A stretch of DNA of 64,000 nt from NCBI GenBank assembly GCA_903632075.3, contig CAHIKZ030000586.1:492001-556000 (forward strand), written 5' to 3'. Under the pieces are notes generated by a model. It did not search any database. It saw only the letters and a program-made list of their open reading frames with translations, and was not told where the DNA came from. Both the position numbers and the translations under genes were made by a program. Position 1 is the stretch's first letter, and the number at the start of each line of letters is the position of its first letter. Origin of the DNA: Acanthosepion pharaonis. Lineage: Eukaryota > Mollusca > Cephalopoda > Sepiida > Sepiidae. Shown one piece after another: positions 10,502-22,583 of this stretch.

Positions 10502-11545
10502 TGCATCATAGTTTTAAGACAACTGTGTGAGTGCTTTCAAACCAGAGTTATAAATTCAACTGATATTGAACATTGTGAAAATAATAAGGAATTTAGTGAA
10601 TGTTATATTTTCATATATATAAAGCCATTATCAATTGTGCAATATTTTTGTATCTCACCACCACTTTAATGCATGAAATACATGAGAAATGATAAAGATT
10701 TAAATAAAAACAAATAGCTGATGTATATTATATGAAATTAATCTAAATGATGTATATATTATTAAAGTACAAGGAAGTCCCAATCAAACAAACCAAATTA
10801 ATAAAAAGAGCATTTATTTTGAAAAAATTCACTTTTTTCTTAATTAGATATTTGAAGAAAAGCTATGTCATATAATTTTTGAATACTTTTCATTTTTCTC
10901 AACTTTATATTTCCAAAATGCCTTTTATGGTGATTTTGGAAACACTAGTTATTTTTTCAGAATTCTTAAAGTAGGGATAAAAAGAAAAATTAATGAATTT
11001 TTGGTAACTATAGCAGAAAAGTATAAGGTCCTATGACTGCTGCATATCTCTGAAATATAATAGAAAATATGGTGTAGTAATAGGTTACTTTATTAGTGGA
11101 TATTTTAGATAAAAAGGACACTATTCATTTAAAGCTAAACTTATTAAAAATGCTACTAAGTGATTTTATAGAAAAAGAAAAATATTGTTTTTCTTTTTCA
11201 ATTGTTATCAAAATACTTTTAAAATACATGTTCATATGAAATACAGAATTAAAAAAAAATGAAAACTATCTTATCATTTATTTTTTTTGCAAAGAAAATT
11301 TCCAAAAATCATTGTAATTATTTATTTTAAAGAGAATCCAATAATAATGCTTTTTATAAAATGCTTTCAGATTTTCTTTTTATATATGTAATGGTGGCTT
11401 TACCCTTAAGAAAAAAAAGTGGAAATGACAAAGGACAAATGAAGATAAGACATGCTGGAGATAAAAGGATTTTTATTTCCCATGATTTACAAGGTTGATT
11501 GCTTGCTAATTCTAGGTGTGTTGGGGATATGGGGATATCAGTGAT
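10502..11545. other. AT-rich sequence, nothing recognised
   Basis: Very AT-rich with homopolymer A and T runs. No conserved motif, repeat end or credible open frame was seen. Confidence 0.6.
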
Positions 11546-11546
11546 A

Positions 11547-11765
11547 TCAAGATAGGCACATTGAGAAAATCGACAGATATATGTAGTCAAGAGTTAGTTT
11601 CTGCTGCTGCTGCTGCTGTTGGAAGTTCCTTGGTATTGTTGCTGATGTCCTGGTTAAGCTTGCCTGCTGTTGGGGTCCATCACTAATGCCAGCCAGGTCA
11701 GTGCTGAAATCAGCATTGGCTTTATAGTAAGTCAGTGACTCAAAAATGGTTGCTATAAAAAACAT
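11547..11765 (-). CDS. Unrecognised open frame with short poly-Gln run
   Basis: A 72-codon minus-strand open frame includes a Ser/Thr/Gln-rich stretch (GPQQQASLTRTSATIPRNF) followed by seven Gln codons written as CAG/CAA (plus-strand CTG repeat, 11599-11618). Local composition is richer in G+C than the flanks, which fits an exon or gene fragment. However, there is no clean splice signal at either end, and the frame decays into AT-rich sequence after the Gln run. It could be a retropseudogene piece or chance. No family is recognised. Confidence 0.2.
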   Translation of the reverse strand: MFFIATIFESLTYYKANADFSTDLAGISDGPQQQASLTRTSATIPRNFQQQQQQQKLTLDYIYLSIFSMCLS

Positions 11766-11769
11766 GTGG

Positions 11770-13230
11770 GCTTTTTCGGATTGGTCAGGAAAGATATTTT
11801 ATGATCATGGTATTTCTGGATGATATGCTGGAAGTAGATGCATGGAACCAGTCAAAATTAAAATCTGTTTTTTGTCATATGAGCTGTGGATGTTGAAGTG
11901 AACACTTTCATTTAATTTTAAAAAATTAGAGTTCCAACTGGATAAGTCACATACCTCAACATCAAACTTAATACATTTTTAAAATATTTACTATTTATAA
12001 TATTTATAATATTTGAAATAACAAATAATTAAATAAATAATAATGAGTTTAGGTAAAAGCATAATGACAAATTTTTCATTACTTGAAAATTTTTTCCTTC
12101 TTTGAAAAAATATTTTTTGGTAAATAAGCTTTAAGTTTTAATAATTATCCATAGAAAAAATATGATAAAAATATGTGAATCATCTTCCAAAAATTTATAC
12201 AGCTACTTTGACCTAAGTTCCCAAATTTCATCATATGAAAAGATTCAACTTATTTTTTATGGATATAAGATATATTTATTTCAAAATTTTGCCAGTTTTC
12301 AAGTCAAGATTTACTGAGAAAATCTTTTTAAAAAAGCATAAATTTTTTGAAGCTGATAATACATCTTGAGAAATTGGGCAGCAACTAAACTAAGACAACA
12401 TAAATCAGTGTAAAAGCAGAAAATATTAATATAAAAAAGTTATACTCTAAAAGTGATAAAACACAAAATTCATTTCTGTTTAACTGATATTTTTAAGCAA
12501 CTTTCTTCAGGTAAGCTTCACATTTTAATTCCTGATTTCAGTAGCTAAAAATAAAGAAAATTCTGACATCAAATTCATCCAACGTTATTTATTAATCTTA
12601 AAAGTAGAGATCGCCTTGGATTACTATGGCATTATATAGTGACGTCAAAGAAAGAGGAAATAATGGAAAAGTGCCAATATTCTTTGAAGGACATGACAAC
12701 ACTATTTCTGTTGTTATTTTAAAATTTCTTTCTTATTAAGTGATGATATGAAAATGATGAAGTTGATATACACTTTCTTATTCTCTGAATATGTCTTATT
12801 TTGAAAATTAGAAAAGAAATCAGCACTGAAAAGATTATTCAATATTTGGCGAAAATTCTAATTTAAGCATTAAAATATAAAGTATATTTTATTTAAATAC
12901 TGAAAATGCATTTATGCAAAATAAACAACAATAGCTTTTGGGCATAAGAAAATTTGAACAATAAAACTTATCTAACACTATAGTTTGTTTTAAATACTGA
13001 CAATGAAATTTAAATTTTAATCATGAAATTCAATTTGATAATTAATTCTCATAATTAAGATTTATGTAAAGAAAAAAAATCACTAATTTAGGAAACAAAA
13101 TTATTAACACTGTTTTTCTAAATAATAAAGATCTTGTAAAATTAAAACACAGCAAATGCAATATAATTTAAAAAACACTGTTTACTAATAATTTAATTTT
13201 TTTGTTTTTCACCCGAAGTCAACTCACACA
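11770..13230. other. AT-rich unique-looking interval
   Basis: Nothing recognisable except an isolated perfect TGACGTCA octamer at 12640-12647. No coding frame or repeat termini were seen. Confidence 0.5.
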
Positions 13231-13342
13231 AATCATATCTTGCCAATGTGTTTTAACATAAATTTTAGATGTACAAATATATTTCCAGCAGTGTTAAATA
13301 TTGAACTAATTTTTTTTTGCTTTTGTTGTTACCACATTCCAG

Positions 13343-13437
13343 CTGATCTACTTTACAGTCTTACTGAGGTGCATTCAGCCATAAGAAAGGAAATAGATTT
13401 CTTTTTTCAAGACAAATTTAGCAGCAAATCAAAATGA
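13343..13437 (+). CDS. Candidate terminal exon (31 codons plus stop)
   Basis: A very strong splice-acceptor pattern (a run of T's, then 'gcttttgttgttaccacattccag', ending 13342) precedes an open frame that reads DLLYSLTEVHSAIRKE, continues as IDFFFQDKFSSKSK and stops at 13435-13437. The residue mix (charged, amphipathic) is unlike the Phe/Ile/Tyr-rich chance frames of this region. An AATAAA at 13567-13572 could serve as a polyadenylation signal. The frame is phase 2 from the acceptor. No upstream exon is identified and no protein family is recognised, so this remains a hypothesis. A fragment of an old transposon gene is the main alternative. Confidence 0.3.
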
Positions 13438-14017
13438 TGGCTTATATATCAACCAGCTTAGCTCATTCCCAGCAATGAGTCACATATCATTCTCAGTAAT
13501 TTGTGTAACATAAGTGATTCCATAATTATATTATGTGGATACTCTCTAATTCTAACCTTGCTGATCAATAAAAACTACACTATTTTGAAATCCACACATC
13601 TGATGGACAAAATAATATGTACCATTTCTTTCAATTTTCCTATTCTCCAAAAATGTAGCTTGGCTATTATTTGGAGTTTGTCTCAGTATGAGGACATGAA
13701 CCCTTTATGTGGTCTTCTCAATGAGAATTTACTATTTCTTCTTTTGGATATGGTGTTCCCCATATTAAGGTAAAAATTGATGTCTCTCTCATATTCTCTT
13801 CTATATTTGCATATATAAGTGCAATGTTTGTTAAATTCTTCTCTCATTGAGAATCAAATCTAGTAAGGAGGAGTAAACAATGGTTATACCATAGAAAATT
13901 ACACCCATGTGCTAATGCCCACAAATCCTTTTTTTACACATAGCAGGCTTATGATAGTTGCATATAAATGATGTTTCTGGTGTTTATTCTGTATTCTTGT
14001 CTAAGAAATATTATTCG

Positions 14018-14182
14018 ACTTGGCAAAATTTCTGCCCTCAGCATTTCTTTATCTATGCCAATTTTTCTCATGTTATACCTCTACAATTTCTGCTTCTTCT
14101 AGAACAATTTCTTTTGGTTATGAGCACCAGTCAAAAGTAGAATCATTTTCTTGCAATCTCTTTTGAAACATAGATTTTTTTT
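14018..14182 (-). repeat. Putative 3' LTR of the gypsy element
   Basis: It begins ACTTGGCAAAATTTCTGCCC and shares long blocks ('tcagcatttctttat', 'ttctagaacaatttc', 'ttggttatga', 'cagtcaaaagt', 'aatctcttttgaaa') with 17588-17756 in the same orientation, about 85% alike by eye with one indel region. Homology may extend some 40 bp further left at lower identity. Overlapping open frames (13958-14140) are not genes. Confidence 0.6.
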
Positions 14183-14259
14183 AATAGAGACCATTAATAA
14201 AAAAGAACAAAGGATGAATTTAACAATAAATAATTCAAAACAAAATATGAAAAGTGCTG

Positions 14260-15008
14260 GTAAAATCTATCTGGGTTTAACTCATGGATCAAGGGAATAA
14301 CTACTGGGTGACTGGTATTTGTACAAGAAATGTCTTTCATGCATTAGTGGCAGTACAGAGCAGAGATCTTATGGCATGCAGGACTTTGAGCAGAACCACT
14401 TTCCACTGAGATTCTGATAAATTTCTTCAAGCCAAAGTCAATGTGATGAGCTTCCATTGTACTGTTTACAGTGACCATTCCTTTGAAGGTTATAAGAAAT
14501 AATTTGACTGGTAGCTTACCTAAATTATTTAGATACTCATCTAGTTAGTTAGATAAAGATGAGAACCCCCCCCCATCAGAGTACTGTAACTATTTTGGTT
14601 CAGACATTCAATTACTACACTTGTTGTCATATATAAGCAAGCAAAAAGAAAATGTAAGTACTCATCTATTAGCATATAACAGTTCTTTGAGTTAAAAGTC
14701 ATCTCTTAACACCTATGCTGAGTTGCTTCATCAGTTGTGTGGTTTTGATAAGATGAACAAGTTCTGGAGTATAGAATCATGTTTTCCATCAAGCATAACC
14801 TGAACAGTCTGCACATACTTTTTTTACATTTTCTATAGAGTATGGAAAATTCCTGACTTTGATGAAGTAGGCTAACCTGGTTATGGCAAAATGACAAAGA
14901 TGATTGTGAAGTACAGATAGCTTTTATTTGTAGAATAGCACATGAGAGTGCATCAGTTGATATGTTATTCTTCCTCAGTTTATGCATAATGTCATATTCA
15001 TAGTCCAC
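14260..15008 (-). pseudogene. Gypsy RNase H end and integrase, degenerate
   Basis: Starting at 15008 on the minus strand, YEYDIMHKLRKNNISTDALS corresponds to the end of the RNase H/connection region of gypsy polyproteins. SLSFCHNQVSLLHQSQEF then corresponds to the HHCC zinc-finger start of integrase, with one His position replaced. Further down, scattered frames resemble the integrase core's later part and the segment after it. Stops and at least three frameshifts interrupt it. The region is annotated only as it stands. Confidence 0.65.
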
Positions 15009-15814
15009 CCTTCCCCACCCCAGTTCTATTCTCTATCTTTTGATTTTATCATTTTTAATTTTTCCAGTTCTTTATCTATGAAATATGAAATTCACTGCTT
15101 CTTGGTCCATGATGGTGGTAAAGCATCAAGCAGATAATTAGTAGGAACAATTTAAGCAAAGCTTCCACAAGAGCTGATGCTTCATTTTCTACTGAAGTGT
15201 ACTTTCATTTATGAGTTTTCATAAGAAGAAAACTACTGGATGGCTGGCCTATTTTAGAGTAGCAGCAATGAATGTATCAGAAGCATCAGTTTTAACTACT
15301 AAAGGAATACTCTCATCAGTTACATGAAGTAAACCATTTCTGATTTTAATGCTTTCACTGATTCTGGATTTAAAGGAAGTGAGTCAGACATATTTGATTT
15401 TGTCTGAAAATTTGCATATCCATTGGGAGTAATAGAAAAATAGACCAAGGACATGAAGTAGGGCAGCATAGTCTTTTGGAATTGGTATTTCTTTTAAGCA
15501 GGCATAATCATTCTACATGGCGTTTGAGTACCCCATGTGATATGGTGTAGCCAATAAAGTCAATTGAAGTGGTTGATAGACAGGACTTTTTCCATTTAAG
15601 GTGAGATTATGTAATTTATGTATTTGTAGAAATTACTAAATGTTTTTATCATGTTCCTCCTGAGTCTTCTCAGCTATGAAGATGTGTAATTTCCATGTAA
15701 GTTATTCTTCCTCTTATTAATGTTATCCATTATTCACTGGAAGTATGTAACATCATTTGTGACTCTGAACAGAATTTGGCAGAACTAGTATAATTTGCCA
15801 TTCACTTCAAATGT

Positions 15815-15861
<47 letters not shown>

Positions 15862-16068
15862 ATCTTGAGTGAGTACCCGATGGTAAGCACTCTTCAAATT
15901 GAAGGAATTGTAAATGTTATATGTGGCAATTTCCAAAGCCAGATTGTCAATTCTAGTTGGGGTGAATCTACTAATAGTTCTATAGTTGACAACTAATCTC
16001 TTTCTATGATTCTCGTTATTTATAATTAAAACTTGTGCTCTCCAAGGGAACATGTTTTCTCCAATCAT
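15009..16068 (-). pseudogene. Gypsy reverse transcriptase / RNase H, degenerate
   Basis: From 16068 downward the frame reads PWRAQVLIINNENHRKRLVV, then RIDNLALEI and FNLKSAYHRV, the conserved N-terminal blocks of gypsy RT, including the 'DLKSAYHQ' box with its first Asp replaced by Asn. After the (TA)n insertion at 15818-15858, further blocks can be followed in shifting frames: a TAFE..G.LY.F type block, an IGYTIS-like block and a TDASD-like RNase H block. It is interrupted by multiple stops; the YVDD catalytic box is not intact. It is non-functional. Confidence 0.75.
15818..15858. repeat. (TA)n microsatellite inside gypsy RT
   Basis: About 20 TA units split the RT pseudogene. They are the source of the alternating Ile/Tyr frames on both strands. 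Confidence 0.95.
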
Positions 16069-16619
16069 CCCTTCTTAAAACATTTTATTAGCCTTTGTTT
16101 CAATAAAGTGCCTATTGACACTTGCAAATCTTCTACATTTAATAGCAATAAGTTTGCAGTTAGGATTAAAATTTGAGAATAAAGAAGGCATATCTATCAG
16201 AAGATAAGCTACAAGAAGTTGGGTTTGAAATTAAAATGTTTTCAAAAAGGCCACTAAATGCAAACCACTCACTAGAATGCTGATTCGTGAAGTTTTGGTT
16301 AAGTATAATGTCACAAGAAAGATTGGGAATGGCTGAAATTTGAATATTCAGATACTACTTACCTAATAAGTTTACACTGACTATACATTGTCCTTTTATT
16401 GATGGCATTAAGTGACAACAAGGCCATGGACACATTCCCTGCAACAGGTTTTTTTCTTTTATCTTGTCCTTTTTGATGTAATCCAGAACTTCCCATGTCC
16501 ATTAGAGTAGTTGCTTCATTTTCCCCTAATTACTACATACACACTGGCCTGTTTTAATAATCCTGCAGATAAAAAAATTAGAAGCAATTTTTCATATAGT
16601 AGTGGCCAGTGTGTGGGAT

Positions 16620-16817
16620 TTAATTAAAGTTAGCATCAGTATACAAACCAGTTGCCATATTTTGGAAAAATGCCCTTTCTTTCTGCATTTGTAACATGTA
16701 GCCTCTCATTTGTGGATGCATCTTACAAATGTGGTGAGATTTGTTGCTAAAATAACGTTTAGTTTTTGTGTTCATAGTTGTAGGTGAGTTGTTATTCTTC
16801 GACACTATGGCACCCAC
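16620..16817 (-). pseudogene. Gypsy gag zinc-knuckle region, degenerate
   Basis: The minus-strand frame contains RYFSNKSHHICKMHPQMRGY followed by MLQMQKERAFFQN, which lines up with two consecutive CCHC knuckles of a gypsy Gag nucleocapsid. Most of the metal-binding Cys residues are replaced. Its position upstream of the RT remains on the same strand fits gag-pol order. Confidence 0.5.
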
Positions 16818-17137
16818 AATTGATGTAAGAGAGTGTGAATAAAATTCTGTTTTTCTGGGCTAAATATAAATATAGAGCTCTGGCTTGATTAGTTGTTGTG
16901 CTTATGTCAAGAGTTCTATTTTCTAATAGACATTATCAAATAGTTAGAATATAGACAGGTTATGATTGTATTTTTAATGAAATTGTTTTGGTTTTGCATA
17001 GCATTTAACTGCATGAAAGTTGCTTTCTTTCACTAATAGTTGTTGTCCTTGGATGTATCAATCAACATCAATTTATAGCCCATTAAAAATGTTCCCCAAC
17101 ATATAGCACACCCTTTCTTTCTGTTTCTCTCTCTTCC

Positions 17138-17138
<1 letters not shown>

Positions 17139-17168
<30 letters not shown>
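17139..17168. repeat. (TA)n microsatellite
   Basis: About 15 TA units follow a short CT-rich stretch within the 5' part of the gypsy element. Confidence 0.95.
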
Positions 17169-17169
<1 letters not shown>

Positions 17170-17587
17170 CAATCATTTTTTACATTGATAAAATAAACAT
17201 TTCAAGCCTTATAATTTGCTTGTATCTTTCTATGGGAAGTCAAAAATTTGTTTTCTTTTAATGATAAATCTTCAAGTTTAATTCCAAATTATAATTATTT
17301 CTATTTTTAATAACTGGTTTAAAAATAAAAGAATGAAAATCTGCTTGTAAAATTCAGAACAAAGGCAATCATTCTTACAAAAAACTCATTTGTAAATTTG
17401 TGAAATGGTCCTTGAGGTGTGGGTTACAAGAATGATGAAGTAAGTTGTGTGTGCAATGATTTTGTTGTGCAGATCAGGTGAAAAAAATTTGCCTGGAAAA
17501 GTAATTTGAAAAAGGTTTTTTTCAATTTCTCATTATTTTTCCTCTTTTGAAACTATTTATTATTTTGGCATTTGAAATGTTATAAAA

Positions 17588-17756
17588 ACTTGGCAAAATT
17601 TCTGCCCTCAGCATTTCTTTATACTTGCTAATTTTTCTCATTCATCTGTTATGCTTATAAAAATTTTCCATTCTTCTAGAACAATTTCCTTTGGTTATGA
17701 ACCCCAGTCAAAAGTGTAATCATTTTATCGGAATCTCTTTTGAAATAGAAATTTAT
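17588..17756 (-). repeat. Putative 5' LTR of the gypsy element
   Basis: Direct-repeat partner of 14018-14182; see that entry for shared blocks. The two copies differ mainly around 'cctctacaatttctgc' versus 'tgcttataaaaattttcc'. Substantial divergence between the copies indicates an old insertion. Confidence 0.6.
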
Positions 17757-17759
17757 TTC

Positions 17760-20700
17760 TTTTTTAATATTTTCAAAGTTTCATGTTTACTGAGAAGTAA
17801 TGGCCGAAATATAATATCAGTTAAATGATCTGTCAGTTCTCAAAGAAATTATCAACAATTGCATCTTGTATAGGGAAACAGTTTCATCATAAACATGGCA
17901 TATTTTACTTTCCATTATTTTTGTTATCAGTTTATAACAAGATGAAGTACAATTGTTTTACACATCTCCTTCATATATTGATATATGATCAAAAATAGTT
18001 TATAATTTTTTATCTGTGTATATGCAGTAAGCTAAAGTCACAATTCACTAAATGTCTTTTGAAAAAGATAAATAAGCCATCTCCTATTTTTATACTTGAA
18101 AATGAATTTTCAAAGTGTGTGTATCATGTCAATAAGCCAACATGTTGGATTTAAAACTGAAAAACTATAACATTGATATTGTGGAAAGATATCACAATCC
18201 CCCCCCCCAACCAATCAGATCTTGGAATAAACAATATAGGGGAATTTCAAAAAAAAATAATAGCTAACTATAAATAACAGGAATATACTTCCTATTTTCT
18301 TTATTGCTAACAATAATTATGGTCATGAGTTATCACTTAAGAAAAATAAATAAATGTAGTCTCTAAATGAGCTCAAGATCAGATGACCACATCCAGAGAA
18401 ACCAGCTTATTTTGAGCTTCCATTTTGCTAATTCAACCAAGGCCTGCAAAAATTGCTAAAATTTAAAACTGAAGTTAGAATGTTTATTTTAAATACAATT
18501 TTATCATATAAAAAGAAAGAATAAATAAACTTTGTCTTTGACTGTACATTTTAGCTGAGAAGAACAGTAAACCATTACAATTTTCAGATAATTAATCTTA
18601 TTCAACCAATCCTTATAAAAGTTTACCATTTTTCAAAGTCACAAAGCACTGACATGGCAATAGCAGACCAGGCAATATTTGAAAAGAGGAAAAACATCAT
18701 TTGACTTGCAGATGTAACTCCCCATTCCCATCAGCAATGACTAAGGATGCAGCAGCGTTGAAGACAATGTTTGGACAATTGAAGACATGATGATCAAAGT
18801 CACTATCATGGCAACTAGCTGTCAGAATCTACATTGCAATCTGACTGCTTGATGTTTATTAAAAGAAAAAGTTCTTATCTCCATATTTTGGTATCAAAGA
18901 CACAAAAATGAAATATATATACCTCTTAGAATGAAAAAAGAAGTCATATTCATCCCTCTAAAGGTTAGCCATAGACCAAGAAATAAGAAAAAGAATTTGT
19001 ACATTTATGAAATGATTAACCAGTCATAGTTCACTGATTCCTCTTCTGATTTCATTGTTGATATATAAGTGAAAAAGATAAGCCATTCTTCAAGAGAAAT
19101 ACAATGTAGAGAAAGGAGTTGGTAAAGACTTACTAACAGAGAGAGAGAGTTGCAATCTTATAAATAGATTCAATTTCAGTTAAAAGTATAGATTGAGATA
19201 TTTTAATCTTGGTCAGAAGAGTGAATTTTCACATGTTCTAGGATACCAATATAAGTATTTTTCTTTATTTTGAAACATTTCTTCATAACCATCACAGTGA
19301 TAATTTATGGGTTTAATTTGTTGCAGTTTAATAAGGTTCTTTCCTGTCATCTATTTATCTGTTGCCCAAGTAAATCTCTCTAAATATACAGATTGTTTTC
19401 ATCAAACTGGAAAATCACAGTGGCCTTACTCTTAAATAAATCATATTTAATCCAATTCAGGAAGCCTTTTACTTATAATGATTTCCCCACTGTCTTTATT
19501 TCAAAAGAACAGCACATTGCCTAAATGGACAAGACTTCCATTGTATAGATGGTGAATATATGTGTAAAACCTAATCACAAACTTTCTTCAACCAGGAAGA
19601 GCAACCTACTTTACAGATAATGTTGATTGACCAAAAACCTAAGACAAGTATTTGGCTAAAAAGCTTATTTTACATTTCTTATAACATGACATTAGGAATG
19701 TTTACTTTTAACTGACTTCATTAAAAAAAAAAAAGAACACTTTTCATTACATTTTGAAACCTGTCAAGTGTTATGTGTTGTCTCTGGATTCTAGTGATCT
19801 ATTGGCAATTCCTCAGTAGAAACACCACACTGCATCAATAGACTCAAACAGTAATAGATAATTTTTATTGAATTTCTTTAAACTGATTTTATTTCAGGGG
19901 GGAACATATTACACATTGTTTTTGTCAGAAGCCATATTGAGAGGGAAATAGAACAGATGTCAACCGGTCAATAACTCATCCTCTGCTTGTCTCTTTGCTG
20001 AAATAAGTTATCCGAAAATTAATCTGAGAGAAGAAGTCATCAAAGCTCTGAACATCTCTACTGCCACAAACATACTGCTGGTTTTCATGTGTTTTTGTGT
20101 CTTATATCAAAACTTAAAGACAGTCTATCACTGTCTGGATTCCATTCCCATGGGGTCCAAGCCAACCACAGGTTCAGGTCATCTGACCAGTGTGGTAGGG
20201 TTTGCTGTTTTTGTCTAACCTACACATTCTATAACATTTGTGAATATGCATTTTTAAAAAAGATTTTGTAAAAATTGGCATAATTTTGTCTCTTGTTTTA
20301 GACATTGAAGATAAAAGTAAGTAAACAATATTTTTGGCATTTTATGCCTTTTTAAAAATAAATATGGTTAAAATCAATTAAAATGCCAAAAATATTTTTG
20401 CAAATTATAGAGGAGTTAATGCAATTGAACAAAGATATCAAAAATGGTTTTTAAAATTTTTCCCTGAATGATTCTTCATGGTTAGGTAAACCAATTGAAA
20501 AGTAATCAAATCAAGACATAGTGAACATTATATGGCAAATGGGAAGTAATTTAATTAATTTAATAAATAGACAGTTATTTTAAAAAGCTACAAGTGAGAT
20601 AATTCATGGCAGCTTTAAGATAGTTGACTACTGCATATTCCTGAATATTTAAGTGTTTATCATTAGTTGTCATTAGAAAAGTTTCATTTTAAATAACTTA

Positions 20701-21715
20701 ATTCAAAAATTACTTTTCATTGTATTGTGACAGCTGTCAGATAGCATGCATTTAAAAAATAATCAAAACCTGGTGTATTTTTGTTTATTGATTCTAGTGT
20801 TGGAGAAAATAAGCAATAACTTTTGGCATATTATTTTAAGAACAGCAAACATATGACTCAAAAAACAATTTGTGTAGTTTAAGAAGGTACTATAAATGAG
20901 TGAATGTGTCAATTAATGGCTTGAGAAGTTTTATACTGGAGATTTCTCATTGAATGAATGTCTATAGTTTGGTAAACCAGTTGAAGTTGATAGAAATAAA
21001 AAAAAGACATTACTTGAGATTAATCAATGTAATACATTTTCTGAAATAGCTAACAGACTTAAAAAATATATAAATCAAGCATTAAAAATCATTTGCACAA
21101 GCTTGATGTTATGTTAGATATGTGTTTTCCGCATTGAAAGTTAAAAAAATTTCCAGACTCTTTATTCATAACTGATTATATTGGTTAACAAATTGTGATG
21201 GACAATGAAAATTTTATATTTTATGACAGCCTGGAATGCAGTAAATTATAGGATAAGTGAAATTAACCACTGCTAATTGTACCAGATACTAAGCTTCATC
21301 CAAAGAAAGTGATGCTATATTAAATGGGAGTTCTCTATTATGATTTTCTTCCAGAGAAACAGCTGCTTAGTTTAAACAAGTACTGTTCCCAATTAGATTA
21401 ACTGAAAGCAACAAATAATGGATTTCATCTGGAATTAGACAAGAATAAAATACAATATAAAATCAAGACAGCACTAGATGGCATGTATCTTTGCTGTAAT
21501 CTTTTGTCTATCCATTGTAGTCATTAAATATTGTGACTTTAGATTATCATTTTTTCAATCTTTACAAAACTATGATAGTAAAAAATAATTAAATTCCATA
21601 AAAACTGCAAATGTCACTTCAAGCATTTCTTTGTTGTGGAAAATAAAAGAAATGGAAGATGGAATTATGAAGCTGTCTGAAATATAGCAGATGATATGTA
21701 AAACAATAAATACAG
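17760..21715. other. Long AT-rich interval without recognised genes
   Basis: About 4 kb of unique-looking sequence. It holds a short poly-C run (about 18199), a less AT-rich patch at 18640-18850 and another at 19900-20220, neither with recognisable coding or repeat signatures. A perfect-arm hairpin lies at 20327-20396 (separate entry). The 60-codon frame at 20089-20271 shows no motif. Confidence 0.5.
20327..20396. repeat. Inverted repeat, 18-bp perfect arms
   Basis: The left arm AATATTTTTGGCATTTTA (20327-20344) is exactly reverse-complementary to 20379-20396, with a 34-nt AT-rich loop. Both arms can extend a few bases. It may be the relic of a small MITE. Confidence 0.8.
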
Positions 21716-22441
21716 TGTCTTATAAAAGTTTGAAAATCTTACCCAATAATCATGAATACAAGGAAAGTATTTATCTTTATATTACTGCCTTGATTCAGGA
21801 AATCATTAATGCTACATGGCTTTTACACATTGATTTTTTTTTGTGTCCAAATTTTCCTTAATACTTCTTATGGATGATCTGTGCTTTAACTGGTGTAATT
21901 TTTCTTTTCATGATATTCCACAGATTCTCTATTGGATTAAAGTCTAGTTAGTTGGGTGGTCATTCCAAGAACTATATATGATTCTGAAACCATTTTTCTT
22001 ACACATTTAACAGTATTGCACAGAACACCATCCTGCATAAAAATGTTACTATTTCATGTTTGCATGAATGGTATCATATCAAAATAGCTTTTGATCTGTT
22101 TTAAGACATTTGAACAAGACACAACTAATTTTCATCAACTGCAGCAACATATGTAGAGTTTGTTAGGTCAGTTCAAGGGGGAAACTCCTCTTGGTCTACA
22201 ACTTATGTCTGACTACAAAATATTCATGCTCACTGCCCAGTTTGTCAGAGATCAAAAAAAGGTGACAGTTGTTCTTATGAACATTCTTTGTATCACTGGA
22301 AAAAAAAAAAAAACAAGAAATAAAAACAAAATGTGTGAGTTGGCTGAATTGCAAGCTAATTCTACTGGATCAACTGCAGTAGTTTATTGAATTATTGGAC
22401 ACAATAAAATTGGTATTAACCAACCAATATTTGTAAATCTT
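21716..22441 (-). pseudogene. Tc1-like transposase C-terminal half, degenerate
   Basis: On the minus strand the sequence reads FMQDGVLCNTVKCVRKMVSE, containing the second catalytic Asp context ('QDGAPCHTAK' type) of Tc1 transposases. After a frameshift it reads LDFNPIENLWNIMKRKI, the hallmark C-terminal box with the last catalytic Glu in the 'NPIENLW' motif. Stops and frameshifts disable it. At the lower end 'acagtgtcttataaaagtttgaaa' (21713-21736) resembles a Tc1 inverted terminus, but no partner was found above. The plus-strand frame at 22160-22390 is a shadow. Confidence 0.7.
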
Positions 22442-22583
22442 TCAGGATGTATGAGCCATACATTATGTTCATTATGTTTCAGCTTAGAATATCAACTTTT
22501 GTTAGAAAGATTAATAATATCTTGCTTTATAAGTATCAGGTTTTATAATGCAAACTAACTTAATGGTAACAAAACTTTTACTC

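Larger units (their letters stand above)
14018..17756 (-). mobile_element. Degenerate Ty3/gypsy LTR retrotransposon
   Basis: Minus-strand remains of gag (zinc knuckle), reverse transcriptase, RNase H and integrase occur in the order expected of Ty3/gypsy, from 16.8 kb down to about 14.26 kb. They are flanked by a pair of direct repeats of about 165 bp (14018-14182 and 17588-17756) that I read as the LTRs. At about 3.7 kb the element is shorter than a usual intact gypsy (about 5 kb), so gag and the protease region are reduced. Many stops and frameshifts show it is inactive. Two (TA)n tracts (15818-15858 and 17139-17168) have expanded inside it. No convincing primer-binding site or polypurine tract could be read next to the repeats. 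Confidence 0.75.

Noticed and set aside
10176..10511. 111-codon hydrophobic open frame suggesting a membrane protein
   Set aside because: It comes from a T/C-rich simple tract, with no splice or start context. The same applies to 26823-27260.
12640..12647. Perfect cAMP-response-like TGACGTCA octamer
   Set aside because: About one such octamer can be expected by chance in a window this size, and no promoter or gene is near.
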